This document shows, piece by piece, positions 1 to 6,831 of a DNA stretch of 19,230 nt. Position 1 is the first letter of the stretch; every line of letters begins with the position of its first letter. Both the position numbers and the translations under genes were made by a program. This DNA comes from Gallionellaceae bacterium (GTDB lineage Bacteria; Pseudomonadota; Gammaproteobacteria; Burkholderiales; Gallionellaceae): positions 1,473-20,702 of the forward strand of contig PLYB01000065.1 of the NCBI GenBank assembly GCA_003151655.1, in the 5' to 3' direction. The notes under the pieces are model-generated. The model was not told the origin of the DNA. It searched no databases and saw nothing but the letters and a program-made list of their open reading frames with translations.

Positions 1-508
1 TACCGGTCGTGCTCTGGTCCATGAACCCACTCCACGCGGCCGGTAGTTTCAACAGACGCAGGGTGTGTCCGGTGGGTGCGGTATCGAAGATGATATGGTC
101 AAATTGTTCGAGCAGATTTGCGTCAGTCAACAACTCGGTGAATTCGTCGAACGCGGCAATCTCGGTGGTGCAGGCGCCGGAAAGTTGCTCTTCGATACTT
201 TTAACCACAGCATCCGGCAACACACCGCGCACCGGCCCGACGATGCGGTCACGATAAGCTTGCGCGGCGGCCTGCGGGTCAATCTCCAATGCTGATAATC
301 TCTCCACCGCCGGAATGCGCGTGACGATGTTGCCGATGCTGATACCGAACACCTGCCCCACGTTGGAAGCTGGGTCGGTGCTCACCAACAGCACCCGCCT
401 GCCGTCATCCGCCAAGCGCACAGCGGTGGCGCAGGCCAGAGAGGTTTTGCCTACTCCGCCTTTGCCGGTGAAGAACAGGAAACGCGGCGGTTGGGTGAGA
501 AACTTCAT
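1..508 (-). CDS. arsA: Arsenite-activated ATPase ArsA, 5' part only
   Basis: ArsA is the cytosolic ATPase that energises arsenite/antimonite efflux with a membrane pump. The 169 visible N-terminal residues begin at ATG 508 and run off the left edge with no stop. They hold the P-loop GKGGVGKT (residues 15-22), STDPASN with the Asp45 equivalent, GACTTEIAAFDEF with Cys113 (a metal ligand in plasmid R773 ArsA), and the signature DTAPTGHTLRLL (142-153). These match the canonical residues and numbering. It is the last visible gene of the arsR-arsC-arsD-arsA block and starts 123 bp after the arsD stop. Whether it is the double-domain form (about 580 aa) cannot be judged here. Identity is very secure. 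Confidence 0.96.
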   Translation of the reverse strand, partial: MKFLTQPPRFLFFTGKGGVGKTSLACATAVRLADDGRRVLLVSTDPASNVGQVFGISIGNIVTRIPAVERLSALEIDPQAAAQAYRDRIVGPVRGVLPDAVVKSIEEQLSGACTTEIAAFDEFTELLTDANLLEQFDHIIFDTAPTGHTLRLLKLPAAWSGFMDQSTTG

Positions 509-631
509 AAGTGAACCCTATTGCCCATACACGGTGTCGCAGGTTTTAAGTCCTTCGATAAACTCAAGACGGGCTCCAACAATTCAAACGATGGGTATCG
601 CGTGCTCCACCCATCCTACGCACTGGTGTTC
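509..631. repeat. Degenerate dispersed-repeat debris between arsD and arsA
   Basis: This 123-bp spacer has no gene. Bases 590-619 form an imperfect palindrome with GATGGGTATC near one end and CCACCCATCCTAC at the other, a pattern common among small dispersed repeats of proteobacteria. Just before it, AGTCCTTCGATAAACTCAAG (about 550-569) resembles the CTTCGACAAGCTCAGGAC-type repeat also seen in variant form at 5972-5996. The spacer therefore looks like two old repeat pieces inserted inside the ars operon. Ribosome loading of arsA would depend on bases just upstream of 508, where no strong Shine-Dalgarno sequence is visible. Confidence 0.5.
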
Positions 632-994
632 TTAGCAGCATTTATTGCCGGAACAGCAACCGTCAGACTCGACAACCTCGCCGACAAATTCAGGCACACC
701 CGACAGGCGAGCCAATTCTTTACGGCTTGGATAACGTCCAGCCAAGGCAATCTCGCCATCAACCAAAATCAGCGGCAAACATTCAGCACCGGATCGCTCC
801 AGAAATGATTTAACAACCATACTTTCAACAAATGCCATCGGTTGTTGTGCCAGATTAAAACGTTCGATCTGTCCGCCCGATCGCTTTAGCCAATCAACAT
901 CCGCGCTGAAGCCTACCAACGCCTGATCGACTTCAGTTCCGCATACGCCCGTACTGCAACACAACGCCGGATCAAATATTTGTAGCTTCTTCAT
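632..994 (-). CDS. arsD: Arsenite metallochaperone / weak repressor ArsD
   Basis: ArsD hands As(III) to ArsA and in some systems also acts as a weak repressor. The 120-residue product has Cys12-Cys13 and Cys18 near the N-terminus and vicinal pairs Cys113-Cys114 and Cys119-Cys120 at the C-terminus. This is almost exactly the cysteine layout of the R773 protein, where Cys12/13/18 form the transfer site. I chose ATG 994 because AAGGAG sits 6-7 bases upstream; an in-frame start at 1033 would overlap arsC and add 13 unsupported residues. It follows the arsC stop by 10 bp, so it is co-transcribed and probably translationally linked with arsC. Confidence 0.96.
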   Translation of the reverse strand: MKKLQIFDPALCCSTGVCGTEVDQALVGFSADVDWLKRSGGQIERFNLAQQPMAFVESMVVKSFLERSGAECLPLILVDGEIALAGRYPSRKELARLSGVPEFVGEVVESDGCCSGNKCC

Positions 995-1004
995 GGTCAC
1001 TCCT

Positions 1005-1502
1005 TCAGTCTTGAATACGCCCAATCTCGGCAAGTTTCTCTTTCAGCGTGAGCTTGTCCAATTTTTCGATGGGTAAACTCAGGAACAATTGAATGCGGCG
1101 CGCCAATTGATCAGCCGCCTTCTTGAAAGCAGCACGCCGCGCTTCATCACCTTCCACATGCGCCGGATCAGGAATACCCCAATGCGCTGTGGCAGGATGT
1201 CCCAGCCACAACGGGCAAGCTTCACCCGCCGCGTTGTCGCACACGGTGAAGATAAAATCGAATTCCGGTGCGCCGGGTGCAGCAAATTCATCCCAGCTTT
1301 TACTGCGCAATCCTTCGGTGCTGTGGCCCTGCTGCTGCAACCATTCCAGCGCGCCGGGATTCACTTTTCCGGCAGGCTTGCTGCCCGCGCTGTAGGCCTT
1401 GAATTTGCCCTTACCTAGATGATTGAACAGCACCTCGCCCAAGATGCTGCGGGCGGAATTGCCGGTACATAACACCAGCACGTTGTATTGTTTTTCGCTC
1501 AT
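1005..1502 (-). CDS. arsC: Arsenate reductase, low-molecular-weight phosphatase fold
   Basis: This cytosolic enzyme reduces arsenate to arsenite for export. The 165-residue protein carries the phosphatase loop CTGNSAR (Cys12 to Arg18, CX5R) and two further cysteines, Cys88 and Cys96, in VCDNAAGEACP. That three-cysteine arrangement is typical of thioredoxin-linked reductases of the pI258 type. ATG 1502 is preceded by AAGGAAA. A longer frame beginning at 1598 would read back into a palindromic repeat and is rejected. It lies between arsR and arsD, separated from arsR by 144 bp that contain the 1559-1627 repeat. Confidence 0.95.
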   Translation of the reverse strand: MSEKQYNVLVLCTGNSARSILGEVLFNHLGKGKFKAYSAGSKPAGKVNPGALEWLQQQGHSTEGLRSKSWDEFAAPGAPEFDFIFTVCDNAAGEACPLWLGHPATAHWGIPDPAHVEGDEARRAAFKKAADQLARRIQLFLSLPIEKLDKLTLKEKLAEIGRIQD

Positions 1503-1558
1503 TTTTATTTTCCTTTTTAACTTAAACCAGACGAACCGGAACCCCAAAAGTGGTTTTC

Positions 1559-1627
1559 GTAGGTCGGGTTTTAACCCGACGCTTTTCCTTTGAGCCATGA
1601 ACCCCGTCGGGTTGAAACCCGACCTAC
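1559..1627. repeat. GTAGGTCGGG palindromic repeat, copy 1
   Basis: The arms read GTAGGTCGGGTTTTAACCCG on the left and GGTTGAAACCCGACCTAC on the right, around a loop of about 25 bases (GCTTTTCCTTTGAGCCATGA and following bases). The loop is the reverse complement, with two or three changes, of the loop in the copy at 8948-9016, while the left flank (CCGGAACC...GTGGTTTTC) is shared in the same orientation. It sits inside the ars operon between arsR and arsC, where a hairpin in the mRNA could lower readthrough or change stability. No T-run follows, so it is not a classic terminator. Confidence 0.85.
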
Positions 1628-1646
1628 ATTTAATGGATTATTGGGA

Positions 1647-1964
1647 TCAACATTTCTTTACCGGTGCGCACTGTGTTGCATCACCCGCGCAGCAATGCTC
1701 GGTGAGATAAGCAATGAGCTTGTCCATTTCGATAAAGTTGGCGCTGTAGATCACAAAGCGCCCCTCCGTGCGCGACTTGACAAGCTTGGCGTGCGTCAGC
1801 GTCTTCAAATGAAACGACATCGTGGCAGACGGAATGCCCAGCTTTTCCGCCAACGCCCCGGCTGCCAGCCCCTCTTTCCCTATTTGCACCAGCAAGCGAA
1901 AGATCGCTAATCTGGACTCCTGCGCCAGAGCTGCCAAAGCATCGACTGCAACATTTATCTTCAT
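1647..1964 (-). CDS. arsR: Arsenic-responsive repressor ArsR
   Basis: This is an ArsR/SmtB-family winged-helix repressor of 105 residues, released from DNA by As(III). The helix-turn-helix is clear: AEKLGIPSATMSFHLKTL at about residues 39-56, followed by a wing at SRTEGRFVIYSA. The usual ELCVC site of the R773 repressor is absent. Cysteines instead cluster at the C-terminus, CC at 91-92 then Cys99 and Cys105, resembling the C-terminal As(III) site of the Acidithiobacillus-type repressors. I use ATG 1964; a GTG at 1973 is in frame but adds only three residues. It is the first gene of the operon, and its promoter lies in the 1981-2025 inverted repeats, so it is very likely autoregulated. Confidence 0.93.
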   Translation of the reverse strand: MKINVAVDALAALAQESRLAIFRLLVQIGKEGLAAGALAEKLGIPSATMSFHLKTLTHAKLVKSRTEGRFVIYSANFIEMDKLIAYLTEHCCAGDATQCAPVKKC

Positions 1965-1980
1965 CAAAACCACCCGCCGT

Positions 1981-2010
1981 CATTTCCACGTTTCCAATTA
2001 TATGGAAATG
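1981..2010. promoter_or_regulatory. Probable ArsR operator (nested inverted repeats)
   Basis: CATTTCCA at 1981-1988 and TGGAAATG at 2003-2010 are perfect inverted repeats. Inside them TTTCCA (1991-1996) and TGGAAA (2003-2008) form a second pair spaced by six bases. The spacer is the arsR -10 box, so bound repressor would cover the promoter. The site ends 16 bp upstream of the arsR start codon. The position fits ArsR-family control, but the exact operator is inferred. Confidence 0.7.
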
Positions 2011-2025
2011 TTAGCCGCAATGCAA
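1997..2025 (-). promoter_or_regulatory. Sigma-70 type promoter of the ars operon
   Basis: On the minus strand a perfect -10 TATAAT occupies 2002-1997. TTGCAT at 2025-2020 is a partial -35 match (first three bases of TTGACA), and the spacing is exactly 17 bp. Transcription would begin near 1990, inside the inverted repeat. Confidence 0.72.
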
Positions 2026-2069
2026 ACTGTAAACGAATTGCCGCCGTGCTAGCATAACGCCAGATTTTT

Positions 2070-2084
2070 ACAAAAATATTTTGT
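2070..2084. promoter_or_regulatory. Short perfect palindrome upstream of the 2133 gene
   Basis: ACAAAA-ATA-TTTTGT is a 15-bp inverted repeat in the AT-rich divergent spacer between arsR and the gene at 2133. It could be a regulator site or part of an AT-rich promoter. No convincing -35/-10 pair for the plus strand was found here. Confidence 0.3.
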
Positions 2085-2132
2085 TTCACTTGAGGTATGG
2101 TATGTGTAATTTGAACTATTGGGGCGGCACGC

Positions 2133-2624
2133 ATGATTGAACTGACTCTCGTCACCCTGGCGCTGTTATTCGTCATCTTTGTGGTCAAACCCGGACGCAC
2201 TCCGCCGCTGGCCAACCCGATGGTTATCAATCGCCTCGGGCAATATCACATCACCCTCGCACCGCAACTCAATCTGGCGCAACCGCTGATTGAAGACATC
2301 GCCAAACAACTCGGCAATCCCGCAGAGCTGGCAGCCAATAGTTCGACACTATGCTTTGAAGTACGCGATGCGGAAGTCAAGGCGCATGGACAGGATTTCT
2401 ATTTGCTCGCCGTCACCCAACGCAACGGCATGCTGTACTTTCAGGCCGCCGCCTCGCAAGCTGGCGAAGCTCAAATCCGCAAGAATGAGTTACTGGCATT
2501 CGCCGACAAAACATTGAGCAACATCCCCATCGCAGGCGACGTGAATGAAAAGCTGAACGAGCACATTATTTCAGCCGCACATAAAGTGGCACAACAACAT
2601 GGCGGCAGTATCGCTAACTTGTAA
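2133..2624 (+). CDS. Membrane-anchored hypothetical protein
   Basis: I do not recognise this 163-residue protein. Its first 19 residues form one hydrophobic segment (MIELTLVTLALLFVIFVV) followed by KPGR, which suggests an N-terminal signal anchor. The remainder is a soluble alpha/beta-looking domain with no cysteine cluster or obvious catalytic motif; it contains a single Cys near residue 73. Residues about 90-110 alternate hydrophobic and polar residues like a beta-hairpin, and the last 45 residues look helical. A GGGGCGG stretch ending about 6 bases before ATG 2133 may serve as ribosome binding site. It is divergent from arsR and followed by a 60-bp hairpin, so it is probably transcribed alone. 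No arsenic link is visible beyond position. Confidence 0.75.
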   Translation: MIELTLVTLALLFVIFVVKPGRTPPLANPMVINRLGQYHITLAPQLNLAQPLIEDIAKQLGNPAELAANSSTLCFEVRDAEVKAHGQDFYLLAVTQRNGMLYFQAAASQAGEAQIRKNELLAFADKTLSNIPIAGDVNEKLNEHIISAAHKVAQQHGGSIANL

Positions 2625-2661
2625 TTTCAATTTCCGATACCAACAAATATTCCATTTTTCT

Positions 2662-2721
2662 GTAGGAGCTAGATTCATCTAGCGATGGACGCTTCAATCG
2701 CTAGATGAATCTAGCTCCTAC
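2662..2721. repeat. 60-bp perfect hairpin repeat
   Basis: Two 25-base arms are exact reverse complements (left arm begins GTAGGAGCTAGATTCATCTA) around the 10-base loop GGACGCTTCA. It lies 37 bp after the stop of the 2133 gene. The outer GTAGG...CCTAC ends match those of the other palindromes in this window, suggesting one broad class of mobile palindromes. There is no T-run, so rho-independent termination is doubtful, though an mRNA 3'-end stabiliser is plausible. The rest of the 2625-2915 spacer shows nothing I can name. Confidence 0.85.
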
Positions 2722-2894
2722 AACAAGCCATGCTAATTTCAGGAAAATTGAATCAGATTTGGCATGCTTTAACGCCATAGGACAAACACCTATGTTTTAA
2801 AAGCTCCCGCTCAGTCAAAATAGCGGCAACTCCATAACTACCAGCCAAGTCCTTCATGGCAACGATAAGCATACAACGGGAGATGCCGCATGCA

Positions 2895-2917
2895 ATAATC
2901 CCTCTCAGGGGGATCAT
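2895..2917 (+). promoter_or_regulatory. Imperfect hairpin covering the RBS of the PAS relic
   Basis: ATAATCCC (2895-2902) can pair with GGGATCAT (2910-2917) with one mismatch and a 7-base loop. This would bury the AGGGGG ribosome binding site and part of ATG 2916. It may be chance. Confidence 0.3.
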
Positions 2918-3285
2918 GGCCATGAAAAGAAACGGAAAAAACTCCAAACAATTGCGGCAAGCAGCCGAGGCGCAACTCGCTCACGCGCCCAAGCTGGAAC
3001 CGCTCCCTGCCGCTGAACTCCTGCACGAACTCCAAGTACATCAAATCGAACTGGAAATGCAGAACGAGCAATTGCGACAGGCACAGGTCGCACTGGAAGA
3101 ATCGCGTGACCGCCACGTGGATCTTTATGAATTCTCCCCGGTCGGTTATCTCAACCTCGATCACGAGGGCTTGATAAACGAAATCAACCTTACTGCTGCC
3201 ACGATACTCAAGGTGGAGCGCAACAGACTACCGTACCGCCGCTTTGTCCAATTCGTTGCCCCGTTACCCCAGTGCGGAAGCATAA
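2916..3285 (+). pseudogene. Remnant of a PAS-domain protein gene (internal deletion)
   Basis: ATG 2916 with AGGGGG upstream opens a frame that reads like the N-terminus of a PAS protein: a charged linker, the coiled-coil stretch AAELLHELQVHQIELEMQNE, then the PAS start SRDRHVDLYEFSPVGYLNLD. The PAS fold stops after about 110 residues at RRFVQFVAPL. From there the frame shows unrelated sequence and ends at 3308, inside the next gene. In the +1 frame, bases 3262-3285 read RYPSAEA then TAA. That is the same C-terminal signature found at the end of the 3298 gene (ARYPSAEAGAQ). The middle of a larger relative therefore seems deleted, with the two ends joined one base out of frame. It is unlikely to make a functional sensor. 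Confidence 0.75.
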
Positions 3286-3297
3286 AGGAGTTCGCTC

Positions 3298-5919
3298 ATG
3301 TCCACTGATGCCGCCCCCCCTACTGTCCACTCAACCAAGCTAGCACCGCTGACTGCGTTGCTGTCTGTTGCAGTGGGATGCGTCGTATTGACCGGATGGG
3401 CATTCGATATTGCCGTGCTCAAGAGCATTTCACCAGATTGGGTTTCCATGAAGGCAAACTCTGCTGTCTGTTTTATCCTGACGGGAGTTGCACTATTGCT
3501 GACCGCTCGCCCAGCCGCAGTTTTCAATCCCCGACACGCTCCTTACTTTCTTCGCCTTGCCAGCTTCGCCAGCTTGATGGTTGGCCTGCTCAGTATATTG
3601 ACCCTGTGTGAATATGTTTTCTCTTGGAATCCAGGCATTGACCAATGGTTATTTGTGGAACCCGCAGCCACAGTGGGCACGTCGAATCCGGGACGGATGG
3701 CACCGGAGACGATCTTGTGTTTTATTTTACTGGCAGTGGCATTGTGGCTCACCAGCGGCGCGCGCAAAACCCGCTTACGCATACTCACCTCGGTGAGTTG
3801 CAGCCTGCTGGTGGTGGCTCTCGCGCTGGCGGCGATGCAGTCGTATTTAACGCCGGAGCTCGGCCCGTACGGCTGGTTTGGTCTCTCCATCATGGCGATG
3901 CACTCGGCCATATTGTTCGCCATACTGGGCACATCCGTCATTGCCGTTAGCTGGCGGCAAGATATCTTGCCGTGGTCGCTCAGCGGACGCACCTCGGCGG
4001 CGTTTGCCTGCGGCATGGTACTGCTGGTATTTGTCGGTCTCAACAGCACCCGCAGCGAATTCATGGCGAAAGAGTTGAATCGCCAGATCGTGTACAGCGA
4101 AGAATTGCTGCGCAGTATCGTGGAAATTCAGCTTGAACTTACCGAGGCAGAAGCTCACACCCGTGGCTACATCATTACCGGCGATCAAGGGTTTCTAAAT
4201 GCCTATCTTGATGACATTGCCGATTACAACAAAAGAATGGATACGTTTCGCCGACTTATCGCAGGCGACCCCTATCAACAACAGATATCCCGGCTTGAGA
4301 CGGATATTAAATCGTTTCAGCAGTGGTCACAAAAATTCATGGATACCCTGCGAACCGGCATGAGCAGTGCCGCTCGCAGCAAGACACAAACCAATGGTGA
4401 TGGCCTGTTGGACAGCATCCACGGTACATTTGATCAAATTGAAAACGAGTATCAGCAGCATATCAATGAATTGCGGCAAGAATCAAAAAGCGTGGCACGG
4501 CTCTCGTATACCATCATTGCCGTTAACTGCCTCGGCAGTTTACTAATTTTTCTAGGCGTTATATTTCGCCTTAACTTCGCTGTGAATGAGCGCAAACGGG
4601 CGGAAGCGGAGTTTCAGAAGTCGAATAAATTTCTCCAAACAATCGTGGAAAATGTGCCTGGCCTTGTATTCTGGAAGGATCGCGATTCACGCTTCCTTGG
4701 CTGCAATACTGAGTGTGCAAAAGATGCGGGATACTTAAGCCCTGACGAATTGATTGGTAAAACCGATTTTGATTTGGGATGGAAAGATCTTGCCGGAATG
4801 TATCGCGCCGACGATAAAGAGGTAATGGAGTCAGGCGAGTCCAAACTGAGTTACGAAGAACAGCTACCGACTGCCGACGGCAAGATATTCTGGGTGCGAA
4901 CTTCTAAAGCGCCTTTGCGAGATGAAAACAATCAGATTGTCGGCATTATTGGCGCGGCTCAGAACATCACCGAACATAAGCTTGCCGAGGATCAGTTGAG
5001 GGAAAGTGAACTACGTTATCGTTCCCTGTTCGAAAATATGCTGGAAGGCTATGCCTATTGCAAAATGCTATTTGAGCATGACACGCCGCTGGATTTTATC
5101 TATCTCAACGTCAACAAATCATTCGAAAAAATCACCGGACTAAAGAATGTGACCGGTAAAAAAGTCACCGAGGCCATCCCCGGCATACGCGCCACCAACC
5201 CAGAATTATTTGAAATCTATGGTAGGGCTGCATTGACCGGTCAACCGGCGAAATTTGAGACTCATGTGGAAGCATTGGGTATTTGGTTTTCCATTAAAGT
5301 TTACAGTCCGCAGAAGGGATATTTTGTCGCCATGTTCGACGATATCTCCGAACGCAAGCAGGCAGAAGACGCACTACAGCAACGCGAGGCAGAACTCCGA
5401 ATTCTCGTCGAGCACTCCCCCATCGCCATGATTGTGGATGTCGGAGTGGATGCTGACGAAAAGATTTTGATGATGAACCAGAAATTCACCAAGCTGTTCG
5501 GCTATACCATGCAAGATGTTCCCGATGTGCGCCACTGGTGGCCGCTTGCCTACCCGGATGAAAAATACCGGGAAGAAGTTAAGGCCGAATGGATAGCAAA
5601 CGTTAGCAAGGCCATCCAAAGCCACAGCGACATCGAGCCCATGGAAACCAAGGTCAACTGCAAAGACGGCTCAATCCGGTATATCCGGCTTTCTCTCTCC
5701 TCCATAGGGAACAGAAATATCGTCGCGTTCGAAGACCTCACCAAGCGCAGACTGGCGGAGTCACAACTTAACCAACAGCTCGACGAACTGCGCCGCTGGC
5801 AAAATGCCACGCTGGGCCGGGAGGCGCGCATCCTTGAACTCAAGCATGAAGTGAACGGACTGCTGCTTAAGACCGGACAGCCCGCGCGTTACCCCAGCGC
5901 GGAAGCGGGTGCGCAATGA
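3298..5919 (+). CDS. Membrane sensor: 7TM-CHASE3-TM-PAS-PAS-PAS, no output domain
   Basis: This is an 873-residue sensory protein. About seven hydrophobic helices fill residues 17-250 (near 17-39, 53-71, 85-106, 136-153, 162-180, 193-217, 234-250). A CHASE3-like segment follows (about 251-400, with the typical AHTRGYIITGDQGFL). Another TM lies at 402-425, then three PAS units at about 445-565, 570-690 and 695-825, ending in linkers of the NITEHKLAE and DISERKQAE kind. A coiled-coil tail follows with RRWQNATLGREARILELKHE and ends ARYPSAEAGAQ. No HisKA, HATPase, GGDEF or EAL is present, so the output is unknown; it may act through a partner protein. ATG 3298 has AAGGAG seven bases upstream. The start overlaps the spurious frame of the preceding relic. 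Confidence 0.88.
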   Translation: MSTDAAPPTVHSTKLAPLTALLSVAVGCVVLTGWAFDIAVLKSISPDWVSMKANSAVCFILTGVALLLTARPAAVFNPRHAPYFLRLASFASLMVGLLSILTLCEYVFSWNPGIDQWLFVEPAATVGTSNPGRMAPETILCFILLAVALWLTSGARKTRLRILTSVSCSLLVVALALAAMQSYLTPELGPYGWFGLSIMAMHSAILFAILGTSVIAVSWRQDILPWSLSGRTSAAFACGMVLLVFVGLNSTRSEFMAKELNRQIVYSEELLRSIVEIQLELTEAEAHTRGYIITGDQGFLNAYLDDIADYNKRMDTFRRLIAGDPYQQQISRLETDIKSFQQWSQKFMDTLRTGMSSAARSKTQTNGDGLLDSIHGTFDQIENEYQQHINELRQESKSVARLSYTIIAVNCLGSLLIFLGVIFRLNFAVNERKRAEAEFQKSNKFLQTIVENVPGLVFWKDRDSRFLGCNTECAKDAGYLSPDELIGKTDFDLGWKDLAGMYRADDKEVMESGESKLSYEEQLPTADGKIFWVRTSKAPLRDENNQIVGIIGAAQNITEHKLAEDQLRESELRYRSLFENMLEGYAYCKMLFEHDTPLDFIYLNVNKSFEKITGLKNVTGKKVTEAIPGIRATNPELFEIYGRAALTGQPAKFETHVEALGIWFSIKVYSPQKGYFVAMFDDISERKQAEDALQQREAELRILVEHSPIAMIVDVGVDADEKILMMNQKFTKLFGYTMQDVPDVRHWWPLAYPDEKYREEVKAEWIANVSKAIQSHSDIEPMETKVNCKDGSIRYIRLSLSSIGNRNIVAFEDLTKRRLAESQLNQQLDELRRWQNATLGREARILELKHEVNGLLLKTGQPARYPSAEAGAQ

Positions 5920-5940
5920 ACATGGATTGTTCATCAGCAC

Positions 5941-6007
5941 GTAGGTCTGGATTAACGACATGTCGGACTGAAGCCTGTCCTGAGCCTGTCGAAGCGGTCC
6001 GACCTAC
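5941..6007. repeat. Degenerate GTAGGTC palindromic repeat
   Basis: GTAGGTCTGGA at the left end is an imperfect inverted match to GGTCCGACCTAC at the right. The interior contains CCTGTCCTGAGCCTGTCGAA, a very widespread dispersed-repeat core. It separates the 3298 sensor from the ODP gene, leaving only the last 26 bases for the ribosome binding site of the latter. Confidence 0.65.
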
Positions 6008-6033
6008 GATGATCGTTTATCAGAGGATTTGAT

Positions 6034-6831
6034 ATGAACGCAATTACCGCCAATGATCTTGCCGGTGCCATGAATCTGAAGTATCCGACCCCGCTTTATA
6101 GCGAAAATGGCCACGGCATTTATTGGCTGGGAAATACGGACGCAACCGCTTTCCGCTGCAATACTTATCTGATCGTGGATCAGCATGAAGCGATTCTGGT
6201 TGATCCCGGCGGCAAGCAGTATTTTGCCCAAGTGAGGCAGCGGGTCGCGCAAATTCTGCCGCCGGAAAAAGTCAGCGGCATGGTGCTCTGCCATCAAGAC
6301 CCGGATGTGGCCGCCTCCATGACAGACTGGCTCGATGTCAATCCGGCCATGCGGGTGTTTACCTCGCCGCGCACCCAAGTGTTACTGCCGCACTATGGCC
6401 GCTCGGGCTACCCATATTACGACGTGACGGCAAACCCGGTGTATACCCTTCCCTCCGGTGCCAGCCTGAATTTCGTCGAAGCCCCCTTCCTGCATTTTCC
6501 CGGTGCTTTCGTAACCTACGATACCCAGTCGCGCTACCTGTTTTCCGGGGATATCTGGGCTGCGCTGGACCTGGACTGGACGCTGGCGGTGGATTCATTC
6601 GCGGAACACATCCCGAAAATGAACCTGTTCCATCTGGACTACATGGCTTCCAATCTTGCCGCCCGAGGCTTCGTCAGGCGCATCGAGCATCTCGCCATCG
6701 ACGGCATCCTGCCGCAGCACGGTTCGATTCTGGGGCCGCAGCATGTGGCCGCCGCGCTCGATTATCTGTGTAACCTGCGCTGCGGCACCGACATCATTTA
6801 TGCGGACATGGAGAGCAATCATGGCAGATGA
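6034..6831 (+). CDS. Oxygen-binding di-iron protein (ODP), metallo-beta-lactamase fold
   Basis: This 265-residue cytosolic protein resembles the di-iron core of flavodiiron proteins without the flavodoxin domain, as in bacterial ODP sensors. All six expected metal ligands can be placed: His87, Asp89 and Asp91 in LCHQDPDVAAS (Asp in place of the usual Glu), His154 in FLHFPGAF, Asp173 in FSGDIW and His229 in LPQHGS. Known relatives bind O2 or reduce it and often pair with signalling domains. The ATG is preceded by AGAGGA. Its stop lies 11 bp inside the next gene, a PAS histidine kinase, so the two are translationally coupled. This suggests that the ODP informs that kinase about oxygen. A peroxidase or O2-scavenging role is the alternative. 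Confidence 0.85.
   Translation: MNAITANDLAGAMNLKYPTPLYSENGHGIYWLGNTDATAFRCNTYLIVDQHEAILVDPGGKQYFAQVRQRVAQILPPEKVSGMVLCHQDPDVAASMTDWLDVNPAMRVFTSPRTQVLLPHYGRSGYPYYDVTANPVYTLPSGASLNFVEAPFLHFPGAFVTYDTQSRYLFSGDIWAALDLDWTLAVDSFAEHIPKMNLFHLDYMASNLAARGFVRRIEHLAIDGILPQHGSILGPQHVAAALDYLCNLRCGTDIIYADMESNHGR

Noticed and set aside
1503..1598. N-terminal extension of ArsC
   Set aside because: It would translate part of a palindromic repeat; ATG 1502 gives the normal family start and has a ribosome binding site.
2753..3164. Minus-strand frames opposite the PAS relic
   Set aside because: They mirror the relic's coding strand and have no domain or start signal.
6656..6820. Upstream in-frame start extending the triple-PAS kinase by 55 residues
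   Set aside because: This segment is inside the ODP coding sequence, gives low-complexity unlikely protein, and ATG 6821 has its own GGAG site.
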